The notes under the pieces: generated by a model
The model's input: only the letters and a program-made list of their open reading frames with translations
The model's database searches: none
Told to the model about the DNA's origin: nothing
Assembly: GCF_003415655.1 (NCBI RefSeq)
Contig: NZ_QRHC01000008.1
Span: forward strand, 124,001-188,000
DNA from: Vibrio maerlii
GTDB lineage: Bacteria > Pseudomonadota > Gammaproteobacteria > Enterobacterales > Vibrionaceae
Length of the DNA: 64,000 bases
Reading direction: 5' to 3'
Translations under genes and position numbers: made by a program
Shown: positions 1 to 9,046 of the stretch, piece after piece
Position numbering within the stretch: the first letter of the stretch is position 1
How the letters are laid out: the number at the start of each line of letters is the position of its first letter

Positions 1-158
1 GGGAGCACATCACAGATCCACCCTGGAGCTTCCACTGTTGGAGCATCAGGGAAAGTACATTGCGCAAAGTTCTGAGCTTGCTCAACCGTTGCATGGTTGT
101 TGCTCTGACAGCCTGCTAGGGCTGTAACTAGTGACGCTGCAATAAATAGTTTTTTCAT
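1..158 (-). CDS. Envelope lipoprotein, N-terminal part (LPP20-like), cut by window edge
   Basis: The frame opens with ATG at 158 and is still open at base 1, so only about 52 residues are visible. It begins MKKLFIAASLVTALAGC, a lipoprotein signal with lipobox LAGC, so the mature protein should be lipid-anchored at that Cys. The visible mature part has a CTFPDAP...GWICD pattern. From memory this resembles small Vibrio LPP20-type lipoproteins, but too little is visible for a firm call. It lies 192 bp downstream of the FlgT-like gene on the same strand and is probably the last or a separately transcribed member of that envelope operon. Confidence 0.7.
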   Translation of the reverse strand, partial: MKKLFIAASLVTALAGCQSNNHATVEQAQNFAQCTFPDAPTVEAPGWICDVL

Positions 159-350
159 TATTAAAAATTATCCGTAACGGTTTTTAGTCGTGATTCCCAT
201 AAGTAAGTTTGAAAGTGAACAATTTCTTGTAAAAGTCCAGCTTACCTATAGTGTGTTTTTATATTCTCAGTGATGCTTCTCAAGCATTCTGCAATCGGCT
301 GTGTGAAAGCGTATAGTTCACTGAAAACGAAAGCCTTATAGAAGCAATGC

Positions 351-1733
351 TTAAAGCACTTTTATTTGGTATTCATTGAGCACATTCAGCTTCGAATGAT
401 AATTCGACTTATGGGTTCGCATAATGCGTTCAATATGTTTAGCTAAATCACTTGTATCGCTAAGTGACCTTAACTGAATAACAATATTGCTTCCTTTCTG
501 GCTTGGTTTTATATCGGAAACTCCATTGATATTGCGTATCGATTGATAAAGCTGCCCCTGATTGCCTACTGCCTTTTGTGAAATAATTAGCTCTCGAATA
601 GGCCCACCTCGGCTTGCCATTATTTGCACCGAAGACTGAAGCTCACGCTTTAATGCTACTTGGTTATCTTCGACTGCAAGATGAACAGTGGCGAGTTCAT
701 TGAGCATGCCTTTTTTGTTTGGTAACGTCATGAGAGTAGGATCATTGCGCCAACTTCCATATCGGTTTCCAGCGCGATCGAGCACGGTTGCCTCAAGCTC
801 AAGCTGTAAACCAGAAGGCGTTACTTTTTGAGTTTCTTTTACATCGAGAATGAGACTCGACTGAGCAGGGTTTAAAGCAAGATCAAAGCCCAATTCCGCA
901 AGAGTGTTTGAAAAGGTGTTTTTTACGATCGGAAGCTGTGAGCTAACATAAATAGAGGGCTGACCAAGACTTTTTAACAACCTTGCTATTCTGTCTTCCA
1001 CTTTTTGTCGCTCAACAAATACATCAAGCGTAAGTTTAACGGAACCGTTAGGATTTTCTTGGTAAGAGATTTCATTCCAACTGGAAATCATACCTTGAGG
1101 TTCTAGCGACAGTGATTTTGTAGCGATCTCTTGTAGCTCGAAGCCATCACCACTTTGTTGTCCTAACTGCATATGGTTGGAATTGACCATAGCACCTAAT
1201 ACCTGACTAATCGCACGCCTAAAAGCATCCTGTTCAGCAACTTGCCTAGCACTCAATGCGAGCTCCTTGCTTTGACTGCCTTCGCCAATAACTACAACGG
1301 ACATTACGGGTGAGTCATCCCACTCAATATCGCCGTCAAAACCCGAAAGTTCCGTGCTAGGTTGCGGTGCCAAACGTACAGTTACACAAGTATCATCTCC
1401 TAGAATTTCCGCTGGACCATACTCTGCACCAACATTGTCGTTAGCAATGTCTTTTATCAGTAAATCACGACTCTGTTGGTCGAAATGTTGATCTATCAAT
1501 GCTCTGTCTTCTGCAGAGAAAGACACCGAGGTTCTACCTTGCAAAAACAGACGAAGGCTATTCAAACCATCAGCCTTTGCAGATTCAATTGCCATTGCTC
1601 CACGACCATATGCACAGCCCTGTTCGATGAGAGCCAACGTCGGTTGGCCCTTATCTAGTTCCAATGCAGGAACGGACATGCTTACAAACAAAGTTCCAAT
1701 AGCAAAGCTTTTACCTAGCCCTTTGTTGCCCAT
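351..1733 (-). CDS. Exported FlgT-like envelope protein
   Basis: 460 aa with an N-terminal signal peptide (AIGTLFVSMSVPALE) and no lipobox, so a soluble periplasmic or surface protein is expected. Residues about 150-260 show the alternation typical of FlgT N-terminal domains: a conserved A-x3-DAFRRAISQVLG helix, then a strand-rich segment ending in DVFVERQKVEDRI. The C-terminal half has strands with conserved Gly and Val but no catalytic motif. The start overlaps the upstream gene by 19 bp, indicating translational coupling in a four-gene run. In Vibrio, FlgT is part of the flagellar H-ring. No flagellar genes lie nearby, so this is more likely a paralogue serving another envelope complex. 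The exact role is unknown. Confidence 0.65.
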   Translation of the reverse strand: MGNKGLGKSFAIGTLFVSMSVPALELDKGQPTLALIEQGCAYGRGAMAIESAKADGLNSLRLFLQGRTSVSFSAEDRALIDQHFDQQSRDLLIKDIANDNVGAEYGPAEILGDDTCVTVRLAPQPSTELSGFDGDIEWDDSPVMSVVVIGEGSQSKELALSARQVAEQDAFRRAISQVLGAMVNSNHMQLGQQSGDGFELQEIATKSLSLEPQGMISSWNEISYQENPNGSVKLTLDVFVERQKVEDRIARLLKSLGQPSIYVSSQLPIVKNTFSNTLAELGFDLALNPAQSSLILDVKETQKVTPSGLQLELEATVLDRAGNRYGSWRNDPTLMTLPNKKGMLNELATVHLAVEDNQVALKRELQSSVQIMASRGGPIRELIISQKAVGNQGQLYQSIRNINGVSDIKPSQKGSNIVIQLRSLSDTSDLAKHIERIMRTHKSNYHSKLNVLNEYQIKVL

Positions 1734-2893
1734 GTGCTACGCTCCTTCATAAACTCCAGTGGCACTCCTACGCTCACAGCAAAAATACGTCGCTGACGGT
1801 CAGGACGATAGATTCCATCCTCAGCAATGTCTTTCACTTCATCGGCAACATTACTGTCCTTCCAACGAATTATTTTGCCTTGGGCACTTTGTTGACTTGG
1901 GTTAACGGTAGCAACACCAATTGGCTCGACAAACCCTGCACTGTACTCAAACACAACCATGGTTTCATTAGGTAATACACCTGCATTTTGACCACGATCT
2001 AGCGAAATGCGATCACCTTTAATACCCATAACTTGAGCAGTAGCCGGCATCTCTTTGAGCAAGCGTGTCAGCATAATATCGAAGCCACGTGATGACATTT
2101 CATTCAAAACTGCATCGACATCTTTACCACTTGTGTAGTTGAAACCGCGATAATAATCGCCATTTGCAATCACAGTGGTGTAGCTGTCTTTATCACGCAC
2201 ATCAAAGTTGGAAACACGAATCTTCCCGATGTTTGGATAACTCAGCTTTTCACGTGTATAGGGGTCGATCACACCCGTCGTCATCTCCATTGACGTTTGA
2301 AATAATGACTGGGTTGAACCAAATAGCATATCGGCCGTTTTGAGCACATCGACTTTCATTATGTAATCAGTCGATAATTTACTCCTGCCACTTACTTTTT
2401 TCGCTACATTCGCGGCACCTTCATCTGCGAGAATTTCTTCCATAGCAGCATTTACAGAATCAGTATCACGAGTAAGAATACGGAAGCGGTTAACACCCGC
2501 AAACTGATTTTCTAAGGTGTTTTCTAGCGCCTTAGTTTGGAATTTTCCAATACTTGAATGCATCGCATTGAAAACATCTGCAGATTGCCCCTGAAGGCTC
2601 TCATTCACATCCGTTTTCACATCACCGAAATACAAACGAATCGTTTTCTTCGCTAGTGGGCAGCGTGAGTCTTTTTCTTCCGCTTCATAGCTACAAAATT
2701 GAAGACCTTGTGTATTGAAGTACGCCGGTACTTCAATATCATCACTGCTAAATTCATACGCTGACTTTCCGATAACCAGCGATGAATTTCCCGCATTGCT
2801 TTCAACTGAGTACGTTTGGCTACCTTGATTACTCTGACAGCCAGCTAAAACAATGGCAGCCGAGACTAAACCTGCAATACGAGAAATTTTCAT
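1715..2893 (-). CDS. Envelope lipoprotein with FlgO/CsgG-like and FlgT C-terminal-like parts
   Basis: 392 aa. A signal peptide ends in the lipobox VLAGC (about residue 19), so a lipoprotein. The middle part (about 80-300) contains a strand-helix pattern with FRILTRDTDSVNAAMEEIL, similar in style to the CsgG/FlgO fold found in outer-membrane assembly lipoproteins. The last 100 residues carry the pattern VMGIKGDRISLDRGQNAGVL followed by a short strand, which resembles the C-terminal domain of FlgT. The ATG shares one base with the upstream stop (TAATG). The fold assignment comes from reading the pattern, not from a profile search. Function is unknown; it is likely part of an outer-membrane ring or pore with its neighbours. 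Confidence 0.6.
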   Translation of the reverse strand: MKISRIAGLVSAAIVLAGCQSNQGSQTYSVESNAGNSSLVIGKSAYEFSSDDIEVPAYFNTQGLQFCSYEAEEKDSRCPLAKKTIRLYFGDVKTDVNESLQGQSADVFNAMHSSIGKFQTKALENTLENQFAGVNRFRILTRDTDSVNAAMEEILADEGAANVAKKVSGRSKLSTDYIMKVDVLKTADMLFGSTQSLFQTSMEMTTGVIDPYTREKLSYPNIGKIRVSNFDVRDKDSYTTVIANGDYYRGFNYTSGKDVDAVLNEMSSRGFDIMLTRLLKEMPATAQVMGIKGDRISLDRGQNAGVLPNETMVVFEYSAGFVEPIGVATVNPSQQSAQGKIIRWKDSNVADEVKDIAEDGIYRPDRQRRIFAVSVGVPLEFMKERSTWATKG

Positions 2894-3609
2894 TATGATT
2901 TCACTTTATCTGCAACAACTTTATCTAAGTTTTCAAGCTGTTCAATAGTATTTTTATCCAAAGAAATCAGCTGATTAGCATCAAACGCAAGTACAGAACG
3001 CGCTTCCATCTCTTTGTATGCCTCAACTACAGGTACGATTTCTTCTTCACTTTCATCTTCAGCTTGCTCATTTGAGAAAGCTGCTAAAGCACTGCTAAAT
3101 CCGCCAGCTGCTGCATCTTGTGCCAATAAAGATGCATTGTCAGATGCAATGATAGCTAGCTCACCAGCTTGAACTGCGATGTCCAGTGCCAATTCAACGT
3201 TTTTATCGAAGATATCATCAGATGCTTTTTTATAAGCTTCAACTAGCGGTGTGATTTTTTTGTTAGCAGGCTTACCTTCGTCAAACTCTGCCATAGCAGC
3301 ACGAAGCTCTTCATCAGACTTATCCGCGTTTACAGCCAAGAAACCAGCAACGTCACCGTGCTTAGAAGCAAGCGTACGATAGTCATTAAACACGGCACAT
3401 TGGCGCTCCTGGATCGACACCATTACCTCAGATACTTTATCAACTGTGAATGAAACAGGAGTAAAGTCAGCACCTAGCTCATTACAATTCTGAGTCAATT
3501 CCGTGCTCATAGCTTCGCGGTCTACTGTTGCTGATTCCATGCCTGGAATTGACGAACAACCAGCCATCGCTGATACAACTAAGCCGGTAAGAATTGTTTT
3601 TTTAAGCAT
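2893..3609 (-). CDS. Helical envelope lipoprotein, unknown function
   Basis: 238 aa, beginning MLKKTILTGLVVSAMAGCSS, with lipobox AMAGC at residue 18. The rest is Ala/Glu/Lys-rich and predicted almost wholly helical. It has an acidic stretch (EDESEEEIVP) near residue 190 and a C-terminal coiled-coil-like segment. Two cysteines lie early in the mature part. It sits 11 bp after the LPP20-like gene and overlaps the next gene by one base, so it is co-transcribed. I do not recognise a family; a periplasmic spacer or adaptor lipoprotein is the most that can be inferred. Confidence 0.65.
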   Translation of the reverse strand: MLKKTILTGLVVSAMAGCSSIPGMESATVDREAMSTELTQNCNELGADFTPVSFTVDKVSEVMVSIQERQCAVFNDYRTLASKHGDVAGFLAVNADKSDEELRAAMAEFDEGKPANKKITPLVEAYKKASDDIFDKNVELALDIAVQAGELAIIASDNASLLAQDAAAGGFSSALAAFSNEQAEDESEEEIVPVVEAYKEMEARSVLAFDANQLISLDKNTIEQLENLDKVVADKVKS

Positions 3610-3620
3610 TTTTAGATCCT

Positions 3621-4580
3621 TTAGTTAAAGAGAGTATAAATAGAATTTTCATTCAGAATTTTTGTTATTTTATCTTGTGCAGAAATAAGTGCTTCTTCTT
3701 TACTTATCGCTGATTCACCTATTTCAGATAGAACTTTTTGACCAACCGCTACATTAGTGTTTCTAGCTTCAAACACTTGTAAAATGAGTTTTTGCTCTGC
3801 CATGTATTTGTTGTTTTTTCGACCTTTTCTTGCATGTCCTTTGATATATACAATGATGTCCCCTTGAGAGGTGGCCCTTACCTTCTCACTTAATAATGAA
3901 TTAACTTCTTGGGAGTACATATCTGAGGCTGAGCGAATAGAAATATTGATACTTTTAACACGCTCGATAGTCTTACTTTCCAGCACGACTTGTTGGTCAT
4001 GAAAGGCTCTGGCTACATCATTATTTATCGACGATAAAACAAGAATTGATTGTTGCGTTTTCTTTAGTAAGTTTTCAGCTTCACTGAAAGACAATGTACT
4101 TTTCCAGTCACGGCCTTGATTTAAGGTATACTGCTGGGCGCGACGGTGTTGCTGATTAATATCACGTGATAGTTGTTCAGCCCAACGTTCTTTATTAACG
4201 CGAAATTCGAAATAACACTCTGAACCATTGCAGTCTGACTTCACCACTTCCATATTGGTAATGTTGATGGGTGCCGACGTGATTGTTGATGTTGTATCAA
4301 GTGTGTTGTGCAGTTGAGCGTCTGACTCTCGCTCTTCTCCGTTTCTGATTTTTGTTGTCTCTCGGTATGTCTGCGAGCTACTCTCAGAAACCTGAACAGT
4401 ACTACTCATTCGCAAGGCTAACTTTTCTTTGGCGTCCCTTTCTGCTTGAGATTGATTTTTCCCATAGCCCTCAATATATAGGTACGGCTCAGCTAACACG
4501 GAACATGAAATATTAAATAAACATGTAACGATTAGTAATTTAAATATAGCGTTAACTTTTCTCACAAAAACCTCAATCAA
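3621..4580 (-). CDS. Exported LPP20-like protein, first gene of envelope operon
   Basis: 319 aa with a signal peptide probably cleaved after VLA (VLA|EPYLYIEG). Residues about 35-75 match the LPP20/FlgP-type pattern: YIEGYGKNQSQAERDAKEKL followed by a Val-rich strand. A Cys pair (SDCNGSECYFEF) around residue 135 could form a disulfide. The second half is helical. It is the promoter-proximal gene of the minus-strand run, and the AT-rich gap upstream (4581-5249) should hold its promoter. In Vibrio, FlgP is an LPP20-family lipoprotein; this protein lacks a clear lipobox, so it is a relative in fold rather than FlgP itself. Confidence 0.6.
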   Translation of the reverse strand: MIEVFVRKVNAIFKLLIVTCLFNISCSVLAEPYLYIEGYGKNQSQAERDAKEKLALRMSSTVQVSESSSQTYRETTKIRNGEERESDAQLHNTLDTTSTITSAPINITNMEVVKSDCNGSECYFEFRVNKERWAEQLSRDINQQHRRAQQYTLNQGRDWKSTLSFSEAENLLKKTQQSILVLSSINNDVARAFHDQQVVLESKTIERVKSINISIRSASDMYSQEVNSLLSEKVRATSQGDIIVYIKGHARKGRKNNKYMAEQKLILQVFEARNTNVAVGQKVLSEIGESAISKEEALISAQDKITKILNENSIYTLFN

Positions 4581-5249
4581 CTTCCTTGTATCTAAGTAAC
4601 ATTAGAAACATTGATTCCCATAAAGTTATCTATTTACAGTGCTAATTAACTTGATAAATAAAAAACCAAGCATGAACAAAATGTAAAAACGTTAACACTT
4701 TACAAACAACAATTAATAAGCTGAGCTTATGTTATATACCTAAGACCCTGCACTCAAGATTACAATTATAAAATTGACTAAGTAATATACAAAATATCAC
4801 TTATATTTGACATAACCCTGACTTAACAAGTATAAAATTCACCCACAAATGACATTTAAATCAATATAAGTTAATGTTTACCAATAAATTAATTAACAAA
4901 ATTTTTAAGGTGGAATTATTTATTTCTTTTATAGATAGTTTTTATAATTCTCAAATATGTGACATTGATCACGGGTAGTATTTCAGTCAAAGTTTGATAC
5001 CTGGTCAATATTCATACAAAGCTAACACTATTGACATTTAAGTTAATACATTAGAATTCGTAAGTACTCTTCCAACTGAGCCCCTTTAGCTCTTGTAAAA
5101 TATCGGTCTTATAAATGGCTAGAGTAAGATTCACAGATTGCAGAACTACTCTCGTATTTACTTGCAATTTTTATCTTCTTAACAGCATTGCAATATCTAA
5201 ATTTTTAAAATAGCCTACGGTTACTCTTGAGAATTATGGATTCAGAAGT
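4581..5249. other. 669-base AT-rich intergenic region between divergent envelope genes
   Basis: No open frame of useful length, no RNA gene I recognise and no inverted terminal repeats are seen. The region is strikingly AT-rich with many A and T runs, of the kind bound by H-NS in Vibrio. It separates the minus-strand envelope operon from the plus-strand OmpA-like gene and should contain both promoters. A CRP-like site lies in the middle (listed separately). Confidence 0.6.
4958..4973 (+). promoter_or_regulatory. CRP-like binding site
   Basis: TGTGACATTGATCACG matches the CRP consensus TGTGA-N6-TCACA at 9 of 10 conserved positions. It lies about 280 bp upstream of the OmpA-like gene and 380 bp upstream of the envelope operon, so which side it serves is unclear. 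Confidence 0.5.
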
Positions 5250-5918
5250 ATGAAAAAAATTTCCGTCGCTTTGGCTCTTCTAGTTGCCCTAACAGGCTGT
5301 CAGGCAACTCAACGTCAAAATGCAACAACAGGTGAGACAGAAACCAATTCAGCAACCAAAGGGGCTGTTATTGGCGCCATTGGTGGTGCAGCTATTGGCT
5401 TAGCAACAGGTAAAGATGCAGATGATCGCCGTAAGCGTGCACTAATCGGTGCAGGCGCAGGTGGTGCTATTGGTGGTGGTGTTGGTTACTACTTTGACCA
5501 ACAAGAAGCAGCGCTGCGTGAAGAACTAAAAGCCTCTGGCGTGCAAGTGAAGCGTGTAGGTGAAAACCAGCTAGTGCTTGTAATGGAAAACGGCATTGGT
5601 TTCCGTTCTGGCGATTACAACCTAGATGCAAGCATCTTTAATACGCTAAATGGTGTCGCTCGTATCCTAGTTGAGTACCCAGAAACCTCATTGCAAGTTG
5701 TTGGTCACACTGACAGCACAGGCTCTGATGCAACGAACCAAACGCTATCTGAGCAACGTGCGAACTCTGTGCGCAGCTACCTAGTCAGCCAAAAAGTAGC
5801 TTCTGGCCGCATTTTCGCTACAGGTTACGGTGAGCGTTACCCGATCTGTGATAACGGTACTTCGGAAGGTCGTGCGTGTAACCGTCGTGTAGAAATCTCT
5901 ATTCAGCCTCTGCAATAA
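5250..5918 (+). CDS. OmpA-family lipoprotein with glycine-zipper segment (YiaD-like)
   Basis: 222 aa. The signal peptide ends in lipobox LTGC (Cys at residue 17). Residues about 35-80 hold two Gly-rich hydrophobic stretches (GAVIGAIGGAAIGLATG and ALIGAGAGGAIGGG), a glycine-zipper domain typical of YiaD-type proteins. Residues about 105-222 are an OmpA C-terminal peptidoglycan-binding domain with the signature VGHTDSTGSDATNQTLSEQR and the closing NRRVEI. It should be anchored in the outer membrane and tether it to peptidoglycan. It stands alone. The stop codon is followed at once by an octamer repeat array, and the next gene is convergent. Confidence 0.9.
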   Translation: MKKISVALALLVALTGCQATQRQNATTGETETNSATKGAVIGAIGGAAIGLATGKDADDRRKRALIGAGAGGAIGGGVGYYFDQQEAALREELKASGVQVKRVGENQLVLVMENGIGFRSGDYNLDASIFNTLNGVARILVEYPETSLQVVGHTDSTGSDATNQTLSEQRANSVRSYLVSQKVASGRIFATGYGERYPICDNGTSEGRACNRRVEISIQPLQ

Positions 5919-6062
5919 AAGCTAGAGAGCTAGAGAGCTAGAGAGCTAGAGAGCTAGAGAGCTAGAGAGCTAGAGAGCTAGAGAGCTAGAGAGCTAGAGA
6001 GCTAGAGAGCTAGAGAGCTAGAGAGCTAGAGAGCTAGAGAGCTAGAGAGCTAGAGAGCTAGA
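5919..6062 (+). repeat. Octamer tandem repeat (GAGCTAGA)18 directly after a stop codon
   Basis: Eighteen perfect head-to-tail copies of the 8-bp unit; only the first base of the first copy differs (AAGCTAGA). The array starts at the base after the TAA of the OmpA-like gene and is followed by GAAAAATAGGGGGTTGACG. The same array-plus-arm layout recurs at 46824 and 59312. Eight is not a multiple of three and the array lies outside coding sequence, so copy-number change would not shift a frame. Confidence 0.97.
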
Positions 6063-6102
6063 GAAAAATAGGGGGTTGACGTTTACAAAGCGTTCTAAAT
6101 TA

Positions 6103-7140
6103 TTAGTTCAAACTCACTTCAACATCACTTTGTACCTGCGTCGAACATGCTAGCGTATATCCCGCTTCGATATCGGCTTCAGTCAGAGTTTCAGTGCTGC
6201 TACGGGTAACTTCACCTTTGGTAACTTTGCACTTGCAAGAACCACACATGCCGCTACGGCATGCGATAATCACGGGCACACCATTTTCTTCCAATACATC
6301 GGCAAGAGTTGCACCTTGAACGACTTCAGCACTGACCCCAAAAGCGGGAACCTCGAACTGAACCACGCCACCAGCATCTTCTGCCTCTGTGTGAGCGTCA
6401 ATAGGAGTAAAGCTCTCTTGGTGGAACTGACTTGCGTCGACACCTAGCTCTAATGCGTTTGCTTCCATATCACTCATGAAGGCCGTCGGCCCACAGAGAT
6501 ACACTGTGCGTTCTGCCAAATCAGGGCAAAGTGTAGTTAGCCACTCTTTATCTAAGCGACCTTCCTCATGCTCTGCGTCGGTATTGTCTTTAAGCAACAA
6601 CTTAAGATTGAAGTTGTCATGCTCTACAGCGAGTGCTTCTAACTCTTCAAAGTAGATGGTTTGAGCTTTGCTTTTCGCTTGATGGATGAAGGTAATATCA
6701 ATTTCCGCTTCATCACGCAGCCAAGTTTTTGCCATCGACATGACAGGCGTAATACCACAACCCGCACTCAGCAAAGCCACTTTCTTTTTAGGTTGGCAAT
6801 CAATACTGTTGAATGGACCTGTCGGAGTTAACACAGCGACTTCATCACCCGCTTTCAACTCATCGACAATGTAGTTAGACATTAAACCGCCTTCAACTCG
6901 TTTGATGGTCAACTTAAGGTGGTTATCGCCCGGCATCGATGCGATAGAGTAAGCACGGTATTCCATCTTGCCATTGAACTCTAAACCCAAAGAGACAAAC
7001 TGCCCCGGCTTAAAACCACTAAAATGCAGATGCGTTCCATCTGTGGCTGCAAGCTGAATACTCACGGTATCTTGAGTCTCAAACCACTTGTTGACGCAGC
7101 GCATTTGGGCTGGTTGATTGTTTTGCCATTCAATAAACAT
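6103..7140 (-). CDS. hcr: Hcr, NADH oxidoreductase partner of hybrid-cluster protein
   Basis: 345 aa from ATG at 7140, chosen because GAGGAA sits 8 bases upstream; a longer TTG-initiated frame reaching 7176 would run through a terminator-like hairpin. Residues about 10-105 form the FAD-binding domain (RAYSIAS). Residues about 105-235 form the NAD-binding domain (GCGITPVMSM, YLCGPTAFM). The C-terminal third is a plant-type 2Fe-2S ferredoxin domain with CRSGMCGSC and a final Cys in LACS. The enzyme passes electrons from NADH to Hcp. It follows hcp directly on the same strand. Confidence 0.93.
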   Translation of the reverse strand: MFIEWQNNQPAQMRCVNKWFETQDTVSIQLAATDGTHLHFSGFKPGQFVSLGLEFNGKMEYRAYSIASMPGDNHLKLTIKRVEGGLMSNYIVDELKAGDEVAVLTPTGPFNSIDCQPKKKVALLSAGCGITPVMSMAKTWLRDEAEIDITFIHQAKSKAQTIYFEELEALAVEHDNFNLKLLLKDNTDAEHEEGRLDKEWLTTLCPDLAERTVYLCGPTAFMSDMEANALELGVDASQFHQESFTPIDAHTEAEDAGGVVQFEVPAFGVSAEVVQGATLADVLEENGVPVIIACRSGMCGSCKCKVTKGEVTRSSTETLTEADIEAGYTLACSTQVQSDVEVSLN

Positions 7141-7152
7141 GTTATTCCTCGT

Positions 7153-7187
7153 AAAAACGCCCAATGTTTCGAGCAAAACATTGGGCG
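7153..7187 (-). terminator. Hairpin with T-run between hcp and hcr
   Basis: A perfect 12-bp stem (CGCCCAATGTTT at 7158-7169 against 7176-7187) with a 6-base loop is followed on the minus strand by TTTTTA. This is an intrinsic-terminator layout within the operon. It would lower hcr expression relative to hcp. The T-run ends just before the hcr ribosome-binding site. Confidence 0.8.
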
Positions 7188-7207
7188 ATAAAAAGGTTAG
7201 CTTGAAA

Positions 7208-8869
7208 TTAAGCTGCTAGGATATCGTTCAGATCGCCTTCAACGGTGCCAATACTGCGCATGTCGAACTTCTCTTGGATGATCTTAACCAGATTCTCAGT
7301 CAGGAATGCAGGTGCCGTTGGGCCTGTGTAGATGCCTTTTACACCTAGAGCAAAGAGCGTTAGCAGAATAACAATCGCTTTCTGCTCAAACCAAGATAAA
7401 ACCAGTGTTAGTGGCAGCTCGTTGATATCGCAGTCAAACTCTTTTGATAGAGCAAGCGCAAGCTGAATTGCAGAGTAAGCATCGTTACACTGACCAACAT
7501 CAAGAAGACGCGGGATCCCGTTGATATCGCCAAATTGGTTCTTGTTGAAACGGTACTTACCACAAGCAAGAGTTAGGATGACTGTGTCTTCTGGCGCTTG
7601 AGCCGTGAAGTCTGTGTAGTAGCTACGCTCTGCTTTGTCGCCATCACAACCACCCACTAGGAAGAAGTGCTTGATGTTACCCGCTTTGACTTCATCGATA
7701 ACTGCAGGTGCGGCTTGCATCAGTGCATTACGACCAAATCCAACCGTGATCATCTGCTCTATTTCATCGTGCTTAAAGCCTTCTTGCTCTAGTGCACATT
7801 CAACCACTTGGTTGAAGTCATCACCTTCAATGTGTGCAACACCCGGCCAGCCAACAATGCTACGAGTGAATAGACGGTCTGCATACTGACCCACATTTGG
7901 GTTCAGTAGACAGTTTGACGTCATCACGATAGCACCAGGGAAGTTTGCAAATTCTTTTTGCTGGTTCTGCCATGCGCTGCCGTAGTTACCTACTAAGTGA
8001 GAGTACTTTTTAAGCTCTGGGTAAGAGTGTGCTGGCAGCATTTCACCATTGGTGTAAACGTTGATGCCTTTACCTTCTGTTTGCTGAAGGATTTTTTCTA
8101 GGTCGTGAAGGTCGTGACCAGAAACTAGGATCGCTTTGCCTTTTACCGTCTTAACATTTACTTGTGTTGGCTCTGGGTGGCCGAAGGTTGTTGTTTCGCC
8201 TTCGTCCAACATTTCCATCACTTTGTAGTTCATTAGACCGATCTGCATCGTGCACTCAAGTAGCGCATTCAGGTCTGTTGGATCCGTACCTAACCAAGCC
8301 ATGATTTGGTGGTATTCGGCGTAGATGTCATCGTTAGTTTGCTCAAGAACGCGAGCATGCTCCATGTACGCTGCTGCACCTTTCAGGCCGTAAAGCGCAA
8401 GTAGACGCAAACCAATTACATCTTCGCTGATTGTCTCGTAACCACGGTTTACCGCAACTTGAGGAGCAAACGCTAGGATCTCCTCCGCTGTTTTTGGTAG
8501 CTCGAAGTTCGCCACTCCTGGTGCTTCTTCCAATGCAACATCACCTAAACGAGCAGCTGCGATAGTTTGATCTTTAAGGCGAGCTTTGTAAGTTGCTGCT
8601 TGCTCTGATAACTCAAGAATACGAGCAGGGTCAAAGTTAACGTTAGTCAACGTCGAGAAGAATGCACGTGGAGCCCACTGGTTGATCTCGTTATCAACAA
8701 TGTCGAATTTCTTCGCTTGCTCTGCCCAGTAAGACACACCCTGTAGAACGTAAACTAGAACGTCTTGTAGGTCAGATACTTCGGATGTCTTACCACACAT
8801 ACCTTGTGCGAAAGAACAACCTTTAACAGTTGGGGTTTGAATAGTCTGTTCACATTGAATACAGAACAT
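7208..8869 (-). CDS. hcp: Hcp, hybrid-cluster protein (NO/hydroxylamine reductase)
   Basis: 553 aa, full length for the enterobacterial-type family. The N-terminus has the cysteine set for the first Fe-S cluster (MFCIQCEQT and [12 protein letters not shown]). Hybrid-cluster ligand regions are seen at [21 protein letters not shown] and [12 protein letters not shown]. In established work on E. coli, Hcp reduces NO to N2O with Hcr as electron donor and protects against nitrosative stress in the cytoplasm. The start has GGAG 6 bases upstream. The sigma-54 promoter and NorR-type sites upstream tie it to NorR. Confidence 0.96.
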   Translation of the reverse strand: MFCIQCEQTIQTPTVKGCSFAQGMCGKTSEVSDLQDVLVYVLQGVSYWAEQAKKFDIVDNEINQWAPRAFFSTLTNVNFDPARILELSEQAATYKARLKDQTIAAARLGDVALEEAPGVANFELPKTAEEILAFAPQVAVNRGYETISEDVIGLRLLALYGLKGAAAYMEHARVLEQTNDDIYAEYHQIMAWLGTDPTDLNALLECTMQIGLMNYKVMEMLDEGETTTFGHPEPTQVNVKTVKGKAILVSGHDLHDLEKILQQTEGKGINVYTNGEMLPAHSYPELKKYSHLVGNYGSAWQNQQKEFANFPGAIVMTSNCLLNPNVGQYADRLFTRSIVGWPGVAHIEGDDFNQVVECALEQEGFKHDEIEQMITVGFGRNALMQAAPAVIDEVKAGNIKHFFLVGGCDGDKAERSYYTDFTAQAPEDTVILTLACGKYRFNKNQFGDINGIPRLLDVGQCNDAYSAIQLALALSKEFDCDINELPLTLVLSWFEQKAIVILLTLFALGVKGIYTGPTAPAFLTENLVKIIQEKFDMRSIGTVEGDLNDILAA

Positions 8870-8938
8870 GGGTGTCTCCAGTGGTTATTATTTCTATTGT
8901 TACGATGTTTCTACACATCGCGATAATTACACTGGAAT

Positions 8939-8954
8939 TGCACGGGTCGTGCCA
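8939..8954 (-). promoter_or_regulatory. Sigma-54 promoter of hcp
   Basis: On the minus strand the sequence reads TGGCACGACCCGTGCA, matching the -24/-12 consensus with GG and GC separated by exactly 10 bases. Transcription should start near 8928, about 60 bases before the hcp ATG. It fits control by the sigma-54 activator NorR encoded just upstream. Confidence 0.88.
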
Positions 8955-9006
8955 AAAGTTAAGCTATTGAAATTAATAACATTTAAGTAAATCAACAAAG
9001 CACCTT

Positions 9007-9046
9007 GATGTATTAAAGACTACACAACTGATGTCATTAACACATC
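9007..9046. promoter_or_regulatory. Two candidate NorR enhancer sites
   Basis: Two GT-N7-AC elements lie between the norR stop and the hcp promoter: one at 9010-9020, and one at 9033-9043 embedded in the palindrome GATGTCATTAACACATC (9030-9046). NorR is known to bind GT-N7-AC inverted repeats upstream of its sigma-54 promoters. The centres lie about 87 and 110 bases upstream of the predicted start, a normal enhancer distance. Confidence 0.65.

Noticed and set aside
5919..6062. Octamer array considered as a CRISPR array or coding repeat
   Set aside because: The unit is only 8 bp with no spacers, and it begins after a stop codon, so it is a simple tandem repeat.
7141..7176. TTG-initiated N-terminal extension of Hcr to 7176
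   Set aside because: It would translate the terminator hairpin and lacks a ribosome-binding site; ATG at 7140 has a good one.
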